From Rugamonas apoptosis (GTDB lineage Bacteria > Pseudomonadota > Gammaproteobacteria > Burkholderiales > Burkholderiaceae_D): a DNA stretch of 64,000 nucleotides. Of the stretch, positions 34,513 through 43,527 are shown piece by piece. Numbering within the stretch: position 1 is the stretch's first letter; every line of letters starts with the position of its first letter. The notes beneath the pieces are model-generated. The model did not search any database, had not been told where the DNA came from, and was given only the letters and a program-made list of their open reading frames with translations. The position numbers and the translations under genes are program-made. The DNA lies in NCBI RefSeq assembly GCF_014042355.1, contig NZ_JACEZU010000005.1:310001-374000 (forward strand). Reading direction: 5' to 3'.

Positions 34513-36441
34513 CTATTGCAGGTTAATCGCCGACAGGGTGCCGACCGTATCGAGGATGTACAGGATACCGTTGCTGGAGATGCCCAGCTCCCCCCCAAAC
34601 GGATAGCGCCATACGACTTGATGCGTGCTCAAGTCGACCGCCACGGTCCCGGTCGGCGCTGATAGGAAGGCCAGATTGCGGGTCACGACCACGCGTTCGA
34701 AGTCATCATATCCCGGCAATTGCATGGTCCACATCAACGCGCCGTCGGCCGCCGCGCGCGCCTCCAACACCCGTCCCACGCCGTTGGTCGCATACACGAC
34801 GCCATTGGCATACGCCGGTTCACCGATCGGCGTGCCCTTGACGGACCACGCCACGCTGCGCTGAGCGACGTCGAACGCGACCAGCCGGTTCTGCTGCCAG
34901 AACAAGACCCTGGCATCGGCCACGATGACCGTGCCCTCCCGGACGAACACCTGGCTGTAATCGGGATCGACGATGGACCATGCCTCCGCCCCGGTACCCA
35001 GGTTGTAGCCCTTCAGTTGCCCACCACTGTAGCCGTATATGTTACGCGCGTCCACCGCGGGGGTACGCGCCTGGTTGGAGACGCCCCCAAACTGGCGCCA
35101 GGCGAATTTGTTCCCCAGGCTGGAGAATTTACTGAGGTAAGGCGTGCCAGAGTTGACGGTCGCGAAATACACGTCCGTGCCGACCACGTTGGGCGCCATC
35201 GCCACCGGCAGTTCCGAGCTGATGCCGGTCTTGCCAAGCAGCGCCCCATTGCGCTGGTCGTAGGTCGAGAAACTGGCCGCGCTCGCCGTCGCCGACAGCG
35301 TGTAGACCTGGCCATTCGCCACCGCTGGAGCGGTCGCCGCCAAACCCAGGCCTAACGGCGCGCGCCACGCCTGGGCGCCGGAGTCCTCATTCATGGCCGC
35401 CAGCACGTAGCCTTGAGTACTATCGTAGACCGTTAAGTAGACCATACCATGGTCGATGGCGACGCCACTGTGCCCGTGATCAATCCCGGCGGCGTTGGCG
35501 ACGGTCGGCACTTGCCAGCGCCGGGTGAATTTGGTCGCATCGAAACTGGCCGGCACATAACCCGTATGGGCGGCATTGCCTTGATAGGTGGACCACGCGA
35601 CCAGGCCCGGCACCGCGACCAGGCCGCCCTGATTGGATGTCGCTTGCACGGCCAGCGTCAACGGCAGGATCCAGGGCGAGCCAGGCACCGGTTGATGGCA
35701 CACGGCGGGATCATCACGACACAAGCGCACTTCCACCTTGCCGCTGTAGTTCCCCACCGCAAGGCCGGCGGCACTCGTCAATCGGGTGTGGAAGCCGTCC
35801 TTGGTCATGCCGCTGACATCGCCCACCGTGATCAGGTCGCTGGGAGCGATAATCTTGATCTGATAGCGCTGTCCAACCAGATCGCCGCTGATCGTGGCCG
35901 CGAGATCGAGATAAACCGGCTGACCTGGATAGGCCGTCAAGTTCACGGCGGACTCCGACAAGGTCAAGCGCTTGGCCGCCTCGGCGGTTGACTTCAGATT
36001 CATCTGGACCGGCACATGCCACGGCGAGCCGGGCAACGGTTGCTGGCAGACCACCGGATTGTCCTCGCATACGCGCACCTCCAGATTGACCTGACGGGGC
36101 CCACTGGCCAAGGTGGGCGAGGTCATCAGATCGGCCCGGTAACGCAGGTCGCTCAAGGCCGTGACGGTGACGTCGGTGGTGATGGAACCACTGCCGTCGA
36201 TCACGGCAACATTGAAGGGTTTGGCGAAGGTGCGGCTCGACGTGGCGGTGATGGTGAACGGGACGCTCTCACCCACGTAACCCGTGATTTCGGGCTGGGA
36301 AACGGTAAAACTCAGCCATGCTCCCTCGGGATCGGGCGCGGCCGGCGCCGTGCTGGATGAACCGCCGCCACCGCCACCGCCGCAGCCGGCCAACAACCAG
36401 CCCAGCAACAGTGGCGCTGCAAAAATGTTCGTCATACGCAT
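34513..36441 (-). CDS. Lipoprotein with two Ig-like domains and a PQQ-like beta-propeller
   Basis: Exported protein of 642 residues. The N-terminus is a lipoprotein signal ending LLAGCGGGGGGG, with a poly-Gly tether. Residues about 45-165 and 165-275 are two related beta domains; each ends with a parallel Cys-containing strand (VCEDNPVVCQQPLPGSPW and LCRDDPAVCHQPVPGSPW). The remainder (about 290-642) is a propeller of repeated strands such as LVAFDVAQRSVAWSVKG and VAVDLSTHQVVWRYPFGG, as in PQQ-enzyme-like propellers. No catalytic PQQ residues are evident, so it is more likely a surface binding or scaffold protein. AT-rich DNA with a consensus -10 TATAAT lies about 60-70 bases upstream. Confidence 0.82.
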   Translation of the reverse strand: MRMTNIFAAPLLLGWLLAGCGGGGGGGSSSTAPAAPDPEGAWLSFTVSQPEITGYVGESVPFTITATSSRTFAKPFNVAVIDGSGSITTDVTVTALSDLRYRADLMTSPTLASGPRQVNLEVRVCEDNPVVCQQPLPGSPWHVPVQMNLKSTAEAAKRLTLSESAVNLTAYPGQPVYLDLAATISGDLVGQRYQIKIIAPSDLITVGDVSGMTKDGFHTRLTSAAGLAVGNYSGKVEVRLCRDDPAVCHQPVPGSPWILPLTLAVQATSNQGGLVAVPGLVAWSTYQGNAAHTGYVPASFDATKFTRRWQVPTVANAAGIDHGHSGVAIDHGMVYLTVYDSTQGYVLAAMNEDSGAQAWRAPLGLGLAATAPAVANGQVYTLSATASAASFSTYDQRNGALLGKTGISSELPVAMAPNVVGTDVYFATVNSGTPYLSKFSSLGNKFAWRQFGGVSNQARTPAVDARNIYGYSGGQLKGYNLGTGAEAWSIVDPDYSQVFVREGTVIVADARVLFWQQNRLVAFDVAQRSVAWSVKGTPIGEPAYANGVVYATNGVGRVLEARAAADGALMWTMQLPGYDDFERVVVTRNLAFLSAPTGTVAVDLSTHQVVWRYPFGGELGISSNGILYILDTVGTLSAINLQ

Positions 36442-36508
36442 ATCAAGTACTCATCATCCTTATGAAATTGCACAACACAATTTCTTATCGGAGTGCATTA
36501 TACTTAAT

Positions 36509-36724
36509 TTATACGCAATAATTTACGTTGCAACAACTAGTTAGGTCAGCGGCGCCGGCCAGCAGTTCGGCGCAGGACAGGCGCGACTCCTGATACATTT
36601 CCGAGCCGAACAACACGGTGCAACGGATGGCCTGCATCTGTAGCGCCAGTTGCTCCTGGCCGCAACGTTGATATAGCGCGCCGGCGCTGGCCACGCTGTG
36701 GAGCGCCGCATGGTGCAGCCGCAT
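36509..36724 (-). CDS. Small hypothetical protein (71 residues)
   Basis: Between the lipoprotein and AroP genes, an open frame from ATG 36724 to 36509 has G/C at most third positions like the neighbouring genes, unlike the upstream in-frame extension to 36817. The product is mostly helical (HAALHSVASAGALYQRCGQE) with several Cys near the C-terminus. The last dozen codons turn AT-rich. I do not recognise a family. It may be a real small gene or the remnant of a larger one. Confidence 0.35.
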   Translation of the reverse strand: MRLHHAALHSVASAGALYQRCGQEQLALQMQAIRCTVLFGSEMYQESRLSCAELLAGAADLTSCCNVNYCV

Positions 36725-36926
36725 GCGGCTCTGCCCAGTCAGATTACTGATGAGCAGTATCCCACGAAGTCCGGGCACGCGGCGACAATGTGGCCTGCCA
36801 ACTACAAGCCATGTCATGCGCGCATGCGGGCTGCTTCTTTGCTAGCAACGGTCAGCTGTGCGAGAATCGACGGATTTTGCGGCCCGGCCGGCAACCGCCG
36901 GCCCCGGAACGACGCCAGGAGAAAAG

Positions 36927-38309
36927 ATGTCAGGTGAGCATAACGAACTCAAACGCGGATTGAAGAGCCGCCACATCCAGCTGATCGCGCTGGGTGGGGC
37001 GATAGGCACCGGGCTATTTCTCGGTATCGCGCAAACCATCCAGATGGCCGGACCGTCCGTCCTGCTCGGTTACGCCGTGGCCGGGGTGATCGCCTTCCTC
37101 ATCATGCGCCAGCTGGGCGAAATGGTGGTCGACGAACCCGTGGCCGGCTCGTTCAGTTATTTCGCCAATAAGTACTGCGGCCACCAGGCCGGCTTCATGT
37201 CAGGCTGGAATTACTGGGTGCTGTATGTGCTGGTCAGCATGGCCGAATTGTCGGCCGTGGGGATCTACGTGCAGTACTGGTGGCCGGGCATCCCGACGTG
37301 GATGTCGGCGCTGGCCTTTTTCCTCATCATCAATTCCATCAGCCTGAGCAACGTGAAAGCGTTTGGCGAGATGGAATTCTGGTTCGCTATCATCAAGGTG
37401 GCGGCCATCGTCGGCATGATAGGCTACGGCGGCTGGCTGCTGCTGTCGGGCGGCGCGGGCCCCGAGGCTGCCGTGGCCAACCTGTGGCAGCACGGTGGCT
37501 TCTTCCCCAACGGCGTGAGCGGACTGGTGATGGCCATGGCCGTCATCATGTTCTCGTTCGGCGGGCTGGAACTGGTGGGCATCACGGCGGCCGAGGCGGA
37601 CAATCCCTCCGTTACCATCCCGAAGGCAACCAACCAGGCCATCTACCGCATCCTGATTTTCTACATCGGCGCGCTGGGCATCCTGCTGTCGCTCTACCCG
37701 TGGCAGAAAGTGGTCAGCGGCGGCAGCCCGTTCGTGCTGATCTTCCATGCCTTGAACAGCAACCTGGTGGCCAACGCGCTGAACGCCGTGGTGCTGACGG
37801 CCGCGCTGTCCGTGTATAACAGCGGCGTGTATTGCAACACCCGCATGCTGTACGGCCTGGCCCAGCAAGGCAACGCGCCGCGCATGCTGCTCAAGGTGAA
37901 TGCACGCGGCGTGCCGCTGGCGGCGCTGGGCGTATCGGCCGTGGCCACGGGCGCCTGCGTGGCGGTCAACTACTTCATGCCGGGCAAGGCGTTCGAAGTG
38001 TTGATGGGATTGGTGGTGTCGGCGCTCATCATCAACTGGGGCATGATCAGCTGGATCCACCTGCGCTTCCGCGCGCAGAAACGGGCGGCGGGCCAAATGA
38101 CGGCATTCCGCAGCCTGGGCTACCCATTGACCAACTACCTGTGCCTGGTGTTCCTGGCCGGTATCCTGGTGGTGATGTATCTGACGCCGGACCTGCGGCT
38201 GTCCGTGTATCTGCTGCCCGTGTGGCTGATCGCGCTGGCCATCGGCTACCGCCTGCGGCCCAAGGGCACGCCCAACGGAGACGGCGCTCTGGCGCAAGCG
38301 CCGCGCTGA
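36927..38309 (+). CDS. aroP: Aromatic amino acid permease AroP
   Basis: APC-superfamily permease of 460 residues with twelve membrane segments, importing Phe/Tyr/Trp with protons. It closely follows the remembered E. coli AroP sequence: ELKRGLKSRHIQLIALGGAI at the start, VVDEPVAGSFSYFANKYCG, GWNYWVLYVLVSMAELSAVG, FGGLELVGITAAEADNPS and LSVYNSGVYCNTRMLYGLAQ. AGGAG lies seven bases before ATG 36927. The upstream 200 bases hold no further recognised element. It appears to be a single-gene unit ending at a strong hairpin. Confidence 0.93.
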   Translation: MSGEHNELKRGLKSRHIQLIALGGAIGTGLFLGIAQTIQMAGPSVLLGYAVAGVIAFLIMRQLGEMVVDEPVAGSFSYFANKYCGHQAGFMSGWNYWVLYVLVSMAELSAVGIYVQYWWPGIPTWMSALAFFLIINSISLSNVKAFGEMEFWFAIIKVAAIVGMIGYGGWLLLSGGAGPEAAVANLWQHGGFFPNGVSGLVMAMAVIMFSFGGLELVGITAAEADNPSVTIPKATNQAIYRILIFYIGALGILLSLYPWQKVVSGGSPFVLIFHALNSNLVANALNAVVLTAALSVYNSGVYCNTRMLYGLAQQGNAPRMLLKVNARGVPLAALGVSAVATGACVAVNYFMPGKAFEVLMGLVVSALIINWGMISWIHLRFRAQKRAAGQMTAFRSLGYPLTNYLCLVFLAGILVVMYLTPDLRLSVYLLPVWLIALAIGYRLRPKGTPNGDGALAQAPR

Positions 38310-38322
38310 CGCCATGCGATGC

Positions 38323-38348
38323 GGGGACGGACGCCGGCGTCCGTTCCC
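38323..38348. terminator. Hairpin between convergent aroP and acyl-CoA synthetase genes
   Basis: GGGGACGGACG pairs with CGTCCGTTCCC (11 bp with one G-T) around CCGG, immediately after aroP. No T-tract is present; it may serve both convergent genes. Confidence 0.5.
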
Positions 38349-38381
38349 GCGTTCGTCCCCGCTTTCCTCGCCGTCCTTGCG

Positions 38382-40094
38382 TCAGGCAGTCTTCGCTTCC
38401 TGCAGCCCCAGCTCCTGCTTCATCAGGTCGCGGATCTTGAACTTCTGGATCTTGCCCGTGATCGTCATCGGGAATTCCTCCACGAAGCGGATGTGGCGGG
38501 GTACCTTGTGGTAGGCGATCTGGCCTTCGCAGAATTTGCGCACGCCCTCCTCCGTCAAGCTCTGGCCCGGCTTGACGACGATCCAGGCACACAGTTCCTC
38601 GCCATATTTCGTATCCGGCACGCCCACCACCTGCACGTCCTGCACGGCCGGATGGCGGTACAGGAATTCCTCGATCTCGCGCGGGTAGATGTTCTCGCCG
38701 CCCCGGATCACCATGTCCTTGATGCGGCCCACGATGTTGACGTAGCCTTCCTCGTTCATGGTGGCCAGGTCGCCCGTATGCATCCAGCCGTCAGCGTCGA
38801 TGGCTTCGCGGGTCTGGGTCTCATCGCCCCAGTAGCCCTGCATCACCGAGTAACCGCGCGTGCACAGTTCGCCCGGCTGGTTGCGGGCCGTGACGGCGCC
38901 CGTCTCAGGATCGACGATCTGCACTTCCAGGTGGTCGCGCACCATGCCGACCGTGGACACGCGCATCGCCAGCGGCGTATCGGTGCCGCTCTGGCAGCTC
39001 ACCGGGCTGGTCTCCGTCATGCCGTAGGCGATCGTCACTTCCGACATGTGCATGTCGCCCACCACCCGCTTCATCACCTCCACCGGGCACGGCGAGCCGG
39101 CCATGATGCCGGTGCGCAGCGTGGACAGGTCGAATTCGCCAAAGCGCGGATGATCCAGCTCCGCGATGAACATGGTGGGCACGCCGTGCAGCACCGTGCA
39201 GCGTTCGTCCTGCACCGCCTGCAGCACGGCCAACGGTTCGAAGCCGCTGCTCGGATAAACGATGCAAGCGCCGTGCGTGAGGCTGGCCAGATTACCCAGC
39301 ACCATGCCGAAACAGTGGTACAGCGGCACCGGGATGCACAGGCGGTCGCGGTCCGTCAGCTTCATGGCTTCGCCCACGAAGAAGCCGTTATTCAGGATAT
39401 TGCGGTGGGTGAGCGTGGCCCCTTTGGGGAAGCCCGTGGTGCCGCTGGTGAACTGGATGTTGATGGCCTGTTCCGGCCGCACGCCGGCCGCGGCCGCGCG
39501 CACGCGCGCGTCGTCCGCCTGCCCACCGGCCAGCAGCGCGGAAAAGCGCAGCATGCCCGCTTCCTCGGCGCCGGCGCCCGCCTCGTCTATCCACACCACG
39601 GCGCGCAGGTCCGGCAGGCGCGCGCAATGCAGCGCGCCCGGTGCGGCGCTGGCCAGTTCCGGCGCCAGTTCCCGGATCATGGACAGGTAGTCGCTGGTCT
39701 TGAAGCGGGCCATGCTGACCAGGGCCTTGCAGCCGACCTTGTTGAGCGCATACTCCAGCTCCGCCACGCGGTAGGCCGGGTTGATGTTCACCAGGATCAG
39801 GCCAAGGCGGGCCGTGGCCAGTTGCATCAGCACCCATTCCACGTTGTTGTGCGACCAGATGGCGATGCGGTCGCCCGTGGCCAGCCCGGCGCCCAGCAGC
39901 GCGCTGGCCAGGCGATTGACCTCGGTCTGCAGTTCACGGTAGGTGTAGCGGCGTTGCTGGTGCAGGCTGACCAGCGCTTCGGCGTCCGGATGGCGCGCCA
40001 CGATGGTGTCGAAATAATCGCCGATGGTGTGCTCGATCAGCGGCTTGTCGGTTGCGCCGCGGGCATAGCTTTGCTCAATCTGGTACTGCGTCAT
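38382..40094 (-). CDS. AMP-binding acyl-CoA synthetase (ACSF2/AtuH-like)
   Basis: Adenylate-forming ligase of 570 residues that activates a medium-chain or branched carboxylic acid to its CoA thioester. The P-loop [10 protein letters not shown] (about residue 218), YGMTETSP (about 355), the hinge [20 protein letters not shown] (about 460-480) and the C-terminal catalytic Lys in [12 protein letters not shown] are all present. AGGAGACTTAC precedes ATG 40094. A perfect 17-bp palindrome lies at 40131-40147, suggesting repressor control. It is the only acyl-CoA synthetase in the window and could feed the acyl-CoA pathway at 1-8982, but it is 30 kb away. Confidence 0.92.
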   Translation of the reverse strand: MTQYQIEQSYARGATDKPLIEHTIGDYFDTIVARHPDAEALVSLHQQRRYTYRELQTEVNRLASALLGAGLATGDRIAIWSHNNVEWVLMQLATARLGLILVNINPAYRVAELEYALNKVGCKALVSMARFKTSDYLSMIRELAPELASAAPGALHCARLPDLRAVVWIDEAGAGAEEAGMLRFSALLAGGQADDARVRAAAAGVRPEQAINIQFTSGTTGFPKGATLTHRNILNNGFFVGEAMKLTDRDRLCIPVPLYHCFGMVLGNLASLTHGACIVYPSSGFEPLAVLQAVQDERCTVLHGVPTMFIAELDHPRFGEFDLSTLRTGIMAGSPCPVEVMKRVVGDMHMSEVTIAYGMTETSPVSCQSGTDTPLAMRVSTVGMVRDHLEVQIVDPETGAVTARNQPGELCTRGYSVMQGYWGDETQTREAIDADGWMHTGDLATMNEEGYVNIVGRIKDMVIRGGENIYPREIEEFLYRHPAVQDVQVVGVPDTKYGEELCAWIVVKPGQSLTEEGVRKFCEGQIAYHKVPRHIRFVEEFPMTITGKIQKFKIRDLMKQELGLQEAKTA

Positions 40095-40130
40095 GTAAGT
40101 CTCCTGTCATTGCACTTTTGTTCAATTTTG

Positions 40131-40147
40131 AATCAAATCATTTGATT
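40131..40147 (-). promoter_or_regulatory. Palindromic operator upstream of the acyl-CoA synthetase gene
   Basis: AATCAAAT-C-ATTTGATT is a perfect 8-1-8 palindrome 37 bases before the ATG at 40094. Size and symmetry suit a dimeric repressor such as a TetR or GntR family protein; the regulator is not identified. Confidence 0.55.
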
Positions 40148-40335
40148 TATTTATGTAACGATACCGCAATCGGCAGCCCGGACGGCGCACTTTTTGCGGC
40201 TGCCATGACTTTGAGACGAGATTGAAACAACAGCGGCGGAAAATCGAACGAAATTAACAAGATGTAAGCGCAGTGTAAGGCTGCGTCCTGCCCCGGCGAT
40301 GACAAATCAGCGCGCATCGACGCGCCTGGAAAACG

Positions 40336-40362
40336 ACAAGGGAGGCACATGGCCTCCCTTGT
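40336..40362 (-). terminator. Terminator of the quinate-like catabolic operon
   Basis: ACAAGGGAGGC and GCCTCCCTTGT form a perfect 11-bp stem around ACATG, 26 bases after the transporter stop (40388). On the minus strand it is followed by CGTTTTCC, a short T-run. It marks the 3' end of the six-gene operon. Confidence 0.75.
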
Positions 40363-40387
40363 TTCAAGCATGGACAGGACGTCCGTC

Positions 40388-41728
40388 TCAGGACACGGCT
40401 CCCCCCAGTTCATGCATCGGCACCTTGTAGGTTTCACGCGCCGTCGCCACGGAAATGGCCGAGACGACGCTGGTGGCCGTCACGAACACGGCGACCGGCA
40501 CCCAGCCGCCCGCCCCTGGTTGCAGGATGGCGGCGCTGATGGTGGGCGCGAAGCCGCCCAGCGCGAAGCCGATCTGGGTGCCGATCGCCATGCCGGACAG
40601 GCGCACCCGCGTGTTGAACATTTCGCCATACAGCGAAGGCCAGACGCCGTTGGCCGCGCTATACACCACTCCCGACAGCAGCAGACCGAAAGTGAAGATC
40701 AGGGGCACGTTGACGGCGGCGATGCTCCACATGTAGGGCCAGATCAGCGCGGCCGAGCCGAGCGCGCCGAAGATGAACACCGGCTTGCGGCCGATACGGT
40801 CGGCCAGCGTGGCGAACAGGGGGATCGCACCCAGCGCCACCACATTGGCCAGCACCAGCAGCGTGAGCATGGTGGAGCGCGGGATATGCATGGTGTTGAC
40901 CGCGTACGACAGCGTAAACACGCCGAAGATGGTGCTGACCACCGACACCAGCGCGGCGAAGATCACCCGCACCAGGTTGGCCTTGTGGTGCTGAAACAGC
41001 TGGGCCACGGGCATGCGGTCAGCTTTATCAGCGCGTTCCTCGGTGAACGCTGGCGTCTCCGGCAGCGTGCGGCGCACCCACATACCCACCGCCACCACCA
41101 CGGCGCTGAGGAAGAAGGGAATCCGCCACCCCCAGGCCAGCAACTGGTCTTCCGGCAGCGCGGAGATAGGCAGGAACACCAGCGTGGCCAGGATCAGGCC
41201 CGCCTGGGTGCCGCTCAACGTGAAACTGGTGAAGAAGGCGCGCCGATGGGCCGGTGCGTGCTCCAGCGTCATGGAATTGGCGCCCGCCTGTTCGCCGGCC
41301 GCCGACAGCCCTTGCAGCATGCGCAGCACTACCAGCAAAATGGGCGCGGCGATGCCGATCTGGCTGTAGGTGGGCAGCAGCCCCACCATGAAGGTCGAAA
41401 TCCCCATCAGCAGCAGCGTGAACGTGAGCACCTTCTTGCGGCCGTATTTATCGCCCACGTGGCCCAGCAGGACAGCGCCGATCGGGCGGGTGACGTAGCC
41501 CACGCCAAACGTGGCGAAAGCGGCGATGGTGGCGGTGGCCGGATCGAAGGCCGGGAAGAATATTTTCCCGAACACCAGCGCGGCCGCCGTACCGTAAATG
41601 AAAAAGTCGTAGTATTCGACGGCGCTGCCGATCCAGCTCGCAAAGGCCGCCTTGCGGGGCGAACGTTGCGGCTTGGGTTCGCCGGTGGCGGCCTGGCTGC
41701 GGGCCGCGCTTGCACTTGCTATAGACAT
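40388..41728 (-). CDS. MHS-type MFS transporter (metabolite:H+ symporter), likely aromatic or hydroaromatic acid uptake
   Basis: Major facilitator of 446 residues with twelve membrane segments in the metabolite:H+ symporter subfamily. Signatures are ASWIGSAVEYYDFFIYGTAA (about residues 29-48), the loop 2-3 motif GHVGDKYGRKKVL, RMLQGLSAAGEQAGA (about 130) and LADRIGRKPVFIFGA in the second half. The subfamily includes shikimate (ShiA), protocatechuate and citrate carriers. GGAGG precedes ATG 41728. As last gene of the quinate-like operon it is the probable inner-membrane carrier of the substrate. Confidence 0.9.
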   Translation of the reverse strand: MSIASASAARSQAATGEPKPQRSPRKAAFASWIGSAVEYYDFFIYGTAAALVFGKIFFPAFDPATATIAAFATFGVGYVTRPIGAVLLGHVGDKYGRKKVLTFTLLLMGISTFMVGLLPTYSQIGIAAPILLVVLRMLQGLSAAGEQAGANSMTLEHAPAHRRAFFTSFTLSGTQAGLILATLVFLPISALPEDQLLAWGWRIPFFLSAVVVAVGMWVRRTLPETPAFTEERADKADRMPVAQLFQHHKANLVRVIFAALVSVVSTIFGVFTLSYAVNTMHIPRSTMLTLLVLANVVALGAIPLFATLADRIGRKPVFIFGALGSAALIWPYMWSIAAVNVPLIFTFGLLLSGVVYSAANGVWPSLYGEMFNTRVRLSGMAIGTQIGFALGGFAPTISAAILQPGAGGWVPVAVFVTATSVVSAISVATARETYKVPMHELGGAVS

Positions 41729-41809
41729 GTCTTCCTCCAGGAACTTGAATGTACCCCGTTTGCGCGCGCGCGGGAACGGCTGTTCCATCGCGCGCGCCAC
41801 GGGCTGTTG

Positions 41810-42940
41810 TTAAAACTTATGTACGATGCCGGCCTGCAGACCCGTCAGGCGCTTGCCGTTGACATCCGCCCCCGCCAGGTTGGCCGAGGGACCGGCCGAG
41901 CCGCTGAAGCGAAAACCGGCGTTCGCTTCGTTCTTCATCACGCTGGCAAAGCCGTACAACACGGTGCGCTTGGACAGGTCGTAATACGCGCCCACGTTGC
42001 CGCCACGCGCACCGGCGTCGCCGCCCGAGGTGTCGCGCATCACCCCATACAGCGCGCCCACCCGCAACTGGCTGGCGACGCGATAATCGGCCGACAGCTG
42101 GTACAGGTTGTAGTAACGGCCCGCATTAACGTCGGTGCCGGCGAAGAAGTTGTTCGGGTTGCTGACGTTGTTGAGGATGGTGCCGGCGTTGCGGCCATTG
42201 GCGTTACCGGTCGAGTTGTTGCTGCGGGCGATGGCCAGGTAGACAGTGCCGGCGCTGTATTTATAGTCGGCGTAGACGTTGTGGTAGACGACCTTGTCAT
42301 GCACGGTGGCCGTGACGCTGTTTGGGCTGGCCTGGAAGCCAGCGTAACCGGCGCGGTAAGGGCCGTCCTGGTAATCGAGCGCCAGTTGCAGGATGGCGCT
42401 GTTGCCACGGGTGGCGCCGCCATTTTCCGGCAACGCGTAATGCAGCGCCAGTTGCACGCCACCCAGGCGCGGCGAGCGGTACGACAGGTCGTTGTCATAG
42501 CGCGAAGGAATGCCGAAGGTATTGAAGATGGAACCGAAGGTGGTGCGGTCGGTGTAATCGATAGCGCCGCCGATCAGGAAGATCTCGGTGTTCTGGCGCC
42601 CGATCCGGTACTCGCCGTGGGGCGCGGCGATGCCCACCCAGGCCTGCCGGTCGAACAGGCGGGTGGTGTCGGCGCCGGTTCCCGTGTCCGCGTTGAGGCC
42701 CTGCTCCAGGTTGAAACGCACCTGGTAGCCGCCGCCGATATCTTCCACGCCACGGAAGCCGAGCCGGCTGCGCAGGATGGCGCCATCGTTCAAGCCCGTG
42801 ATGTGGGCGCCGCTGCTGCTGCGGATATAACCCAGGTATTCGTCGAAGTTGCCGTAGATGGTGACGTTCGACTGCGCCTGCGCAGCGCCCACGGCCGACC
42901 AGGCGGCCACACAGGCAAGCGCCAGTAATTGCTTGTTCAT
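41810..42940 (-). CDS. Gram-negative general porin (Burkholderiales type)
   Basis: Outer-membrane trimeric porin of 376 residues. The signal peptide ends VGAAQAQS (about 23). The first strand region has VTIYGNFDEYLGYI and then SRLGFRGVEDIGGGYQVRFN, with a constriction-loop region around ADTTRLFDRQAWVG. It ends LQAGIVHKF with the terminal Phe required for assembly. Its location in the catabolic operon, 81 bases before the MHS transporter, suggests it passes the same anionic substrate through the outer membrane. Confidence 0.92.
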   Translation of the reverse strand: MNKQLLALACVAAWSAVGAAQAQSNVTIYGNFDEYLGYIRSSSGAHITGLNDGAILRSRLGFRGVEDIGGGYQVRFNLEQGLNADTGTGADTTRLFDRQAWVGIAAPHGEYRIGRQNTEIFLIGGAIDYTDRTTFGSIFNTFGIPSRYDNDLSYRSPRLGGVQLALHYALPENGGATRGNSAILQLALDYQDGPYRAGYAGFQASPNSVTATVHDKVVYHNVYADYKYSAGTVYLAIARSNNSTGNANGRNAGTILNNVSNPNNFFAGTDVNAGRYYNLYQLSADYRVASQLRVGALYGVMRDTSGGDAGARGGNVGAYYDLSKRTVLYGFASVMKNEANAGFRFSGSAGPSANLAGADVNGKRLTGLQAGIVHKF

Positions 42941-43054
42941 GCTATCTCCATATTGTTTTCGTTGTATCGCCGCGCCGCCGGAGTTCCGGTACGCCGCGCA
43001 TGTCCCCTCAGGTACTGCCGCGAAGTGAGGGGCCTTCGTTTTGCTAAATCGTTG

Positions 43055-43516
43055 CTAAACCGGTTCTCCGGCCAGCGCGTCAATGGCCAACGCATAGCCG
43101 CGCACACCCAGCCCCACGATCACACCCGCCGCCACCGGCGACAGCCAGGAGTGATGGCGGAACGGCTCCCGCGCGTGGACATTCGAGATGTGCAGCTCGA
43201 TCACCCGTACTGCCGCGCCCTTGATGGCGTCATGCAGGGCCAGCGAGGTATGGGTGTAGGCGCCGGCGTTGAACACCACCCCCAGCAGTTCACCCCGTGC
43301 CTGGGCGGCGCCCGCCTCGTGCAGCGCGTCGATCAGCACGCCCTCGTGATTCGTTTGGCGGAAATCCAGCGCCAGGCCATGCCGTTCGCACGCCTGTGCG
43401 CATAAACGTTCCACGTCCGCCAGCGTGGCCGCGCCATACACGGCCGGTTCGCGCTGGCCCAGCAGATTCAGATTGGGGCCATTCAGTACCAACACCTTGT
43501 TCGCTTGCGTTCCCAT
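43055..43516 (-). CDS. aroQ: 3-dehydroquinate dehydratase, type II
   Basis: Type II dehydroquinase of 153 residues that converts 3-dehydroquinate to 3-dehydroshikimate as a dodecamer. The signatures are complete: NGPNLNLLGQREPAVYG (residues about 12-28, with catalytic Arg and Tyr of the lid), RQTNHEGVLIDALHEA, NAGAYTHTSLALHDAI with the catalytic His region, and ELHISNVHAREPFRHHS. The usual NPGAYTH reads NAGAYTH here. AAGGGAG lies before ATG 43516. Its operon with a dehydroshikimate dehydratase points to catabolism of quinate rather than biosynthesis. Confidence 0.96.
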   Translation of the reverse strand: MGTQANKVLVLNGPNLNLLGQREPAVYGAATLADVERLCAQACERHGLALDFRQTNHEGVLIDALHEAGAAQARGELLGVVFNAGAYTHTSLALHDAIKGAAVRVIELHISNVHAREPFRHHSWLSPVAAGVIVGLGVRGYALAIDALAGEPV

Positions 43517-43527
43517 CGCGCGCTCCC

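Noticed and set aside
36509-36817. Longer 102-residue version of the small gene
   Set aside because: The first 31 codons have low third-position G/C and no ribosome site; the 71-residue version is preferred.
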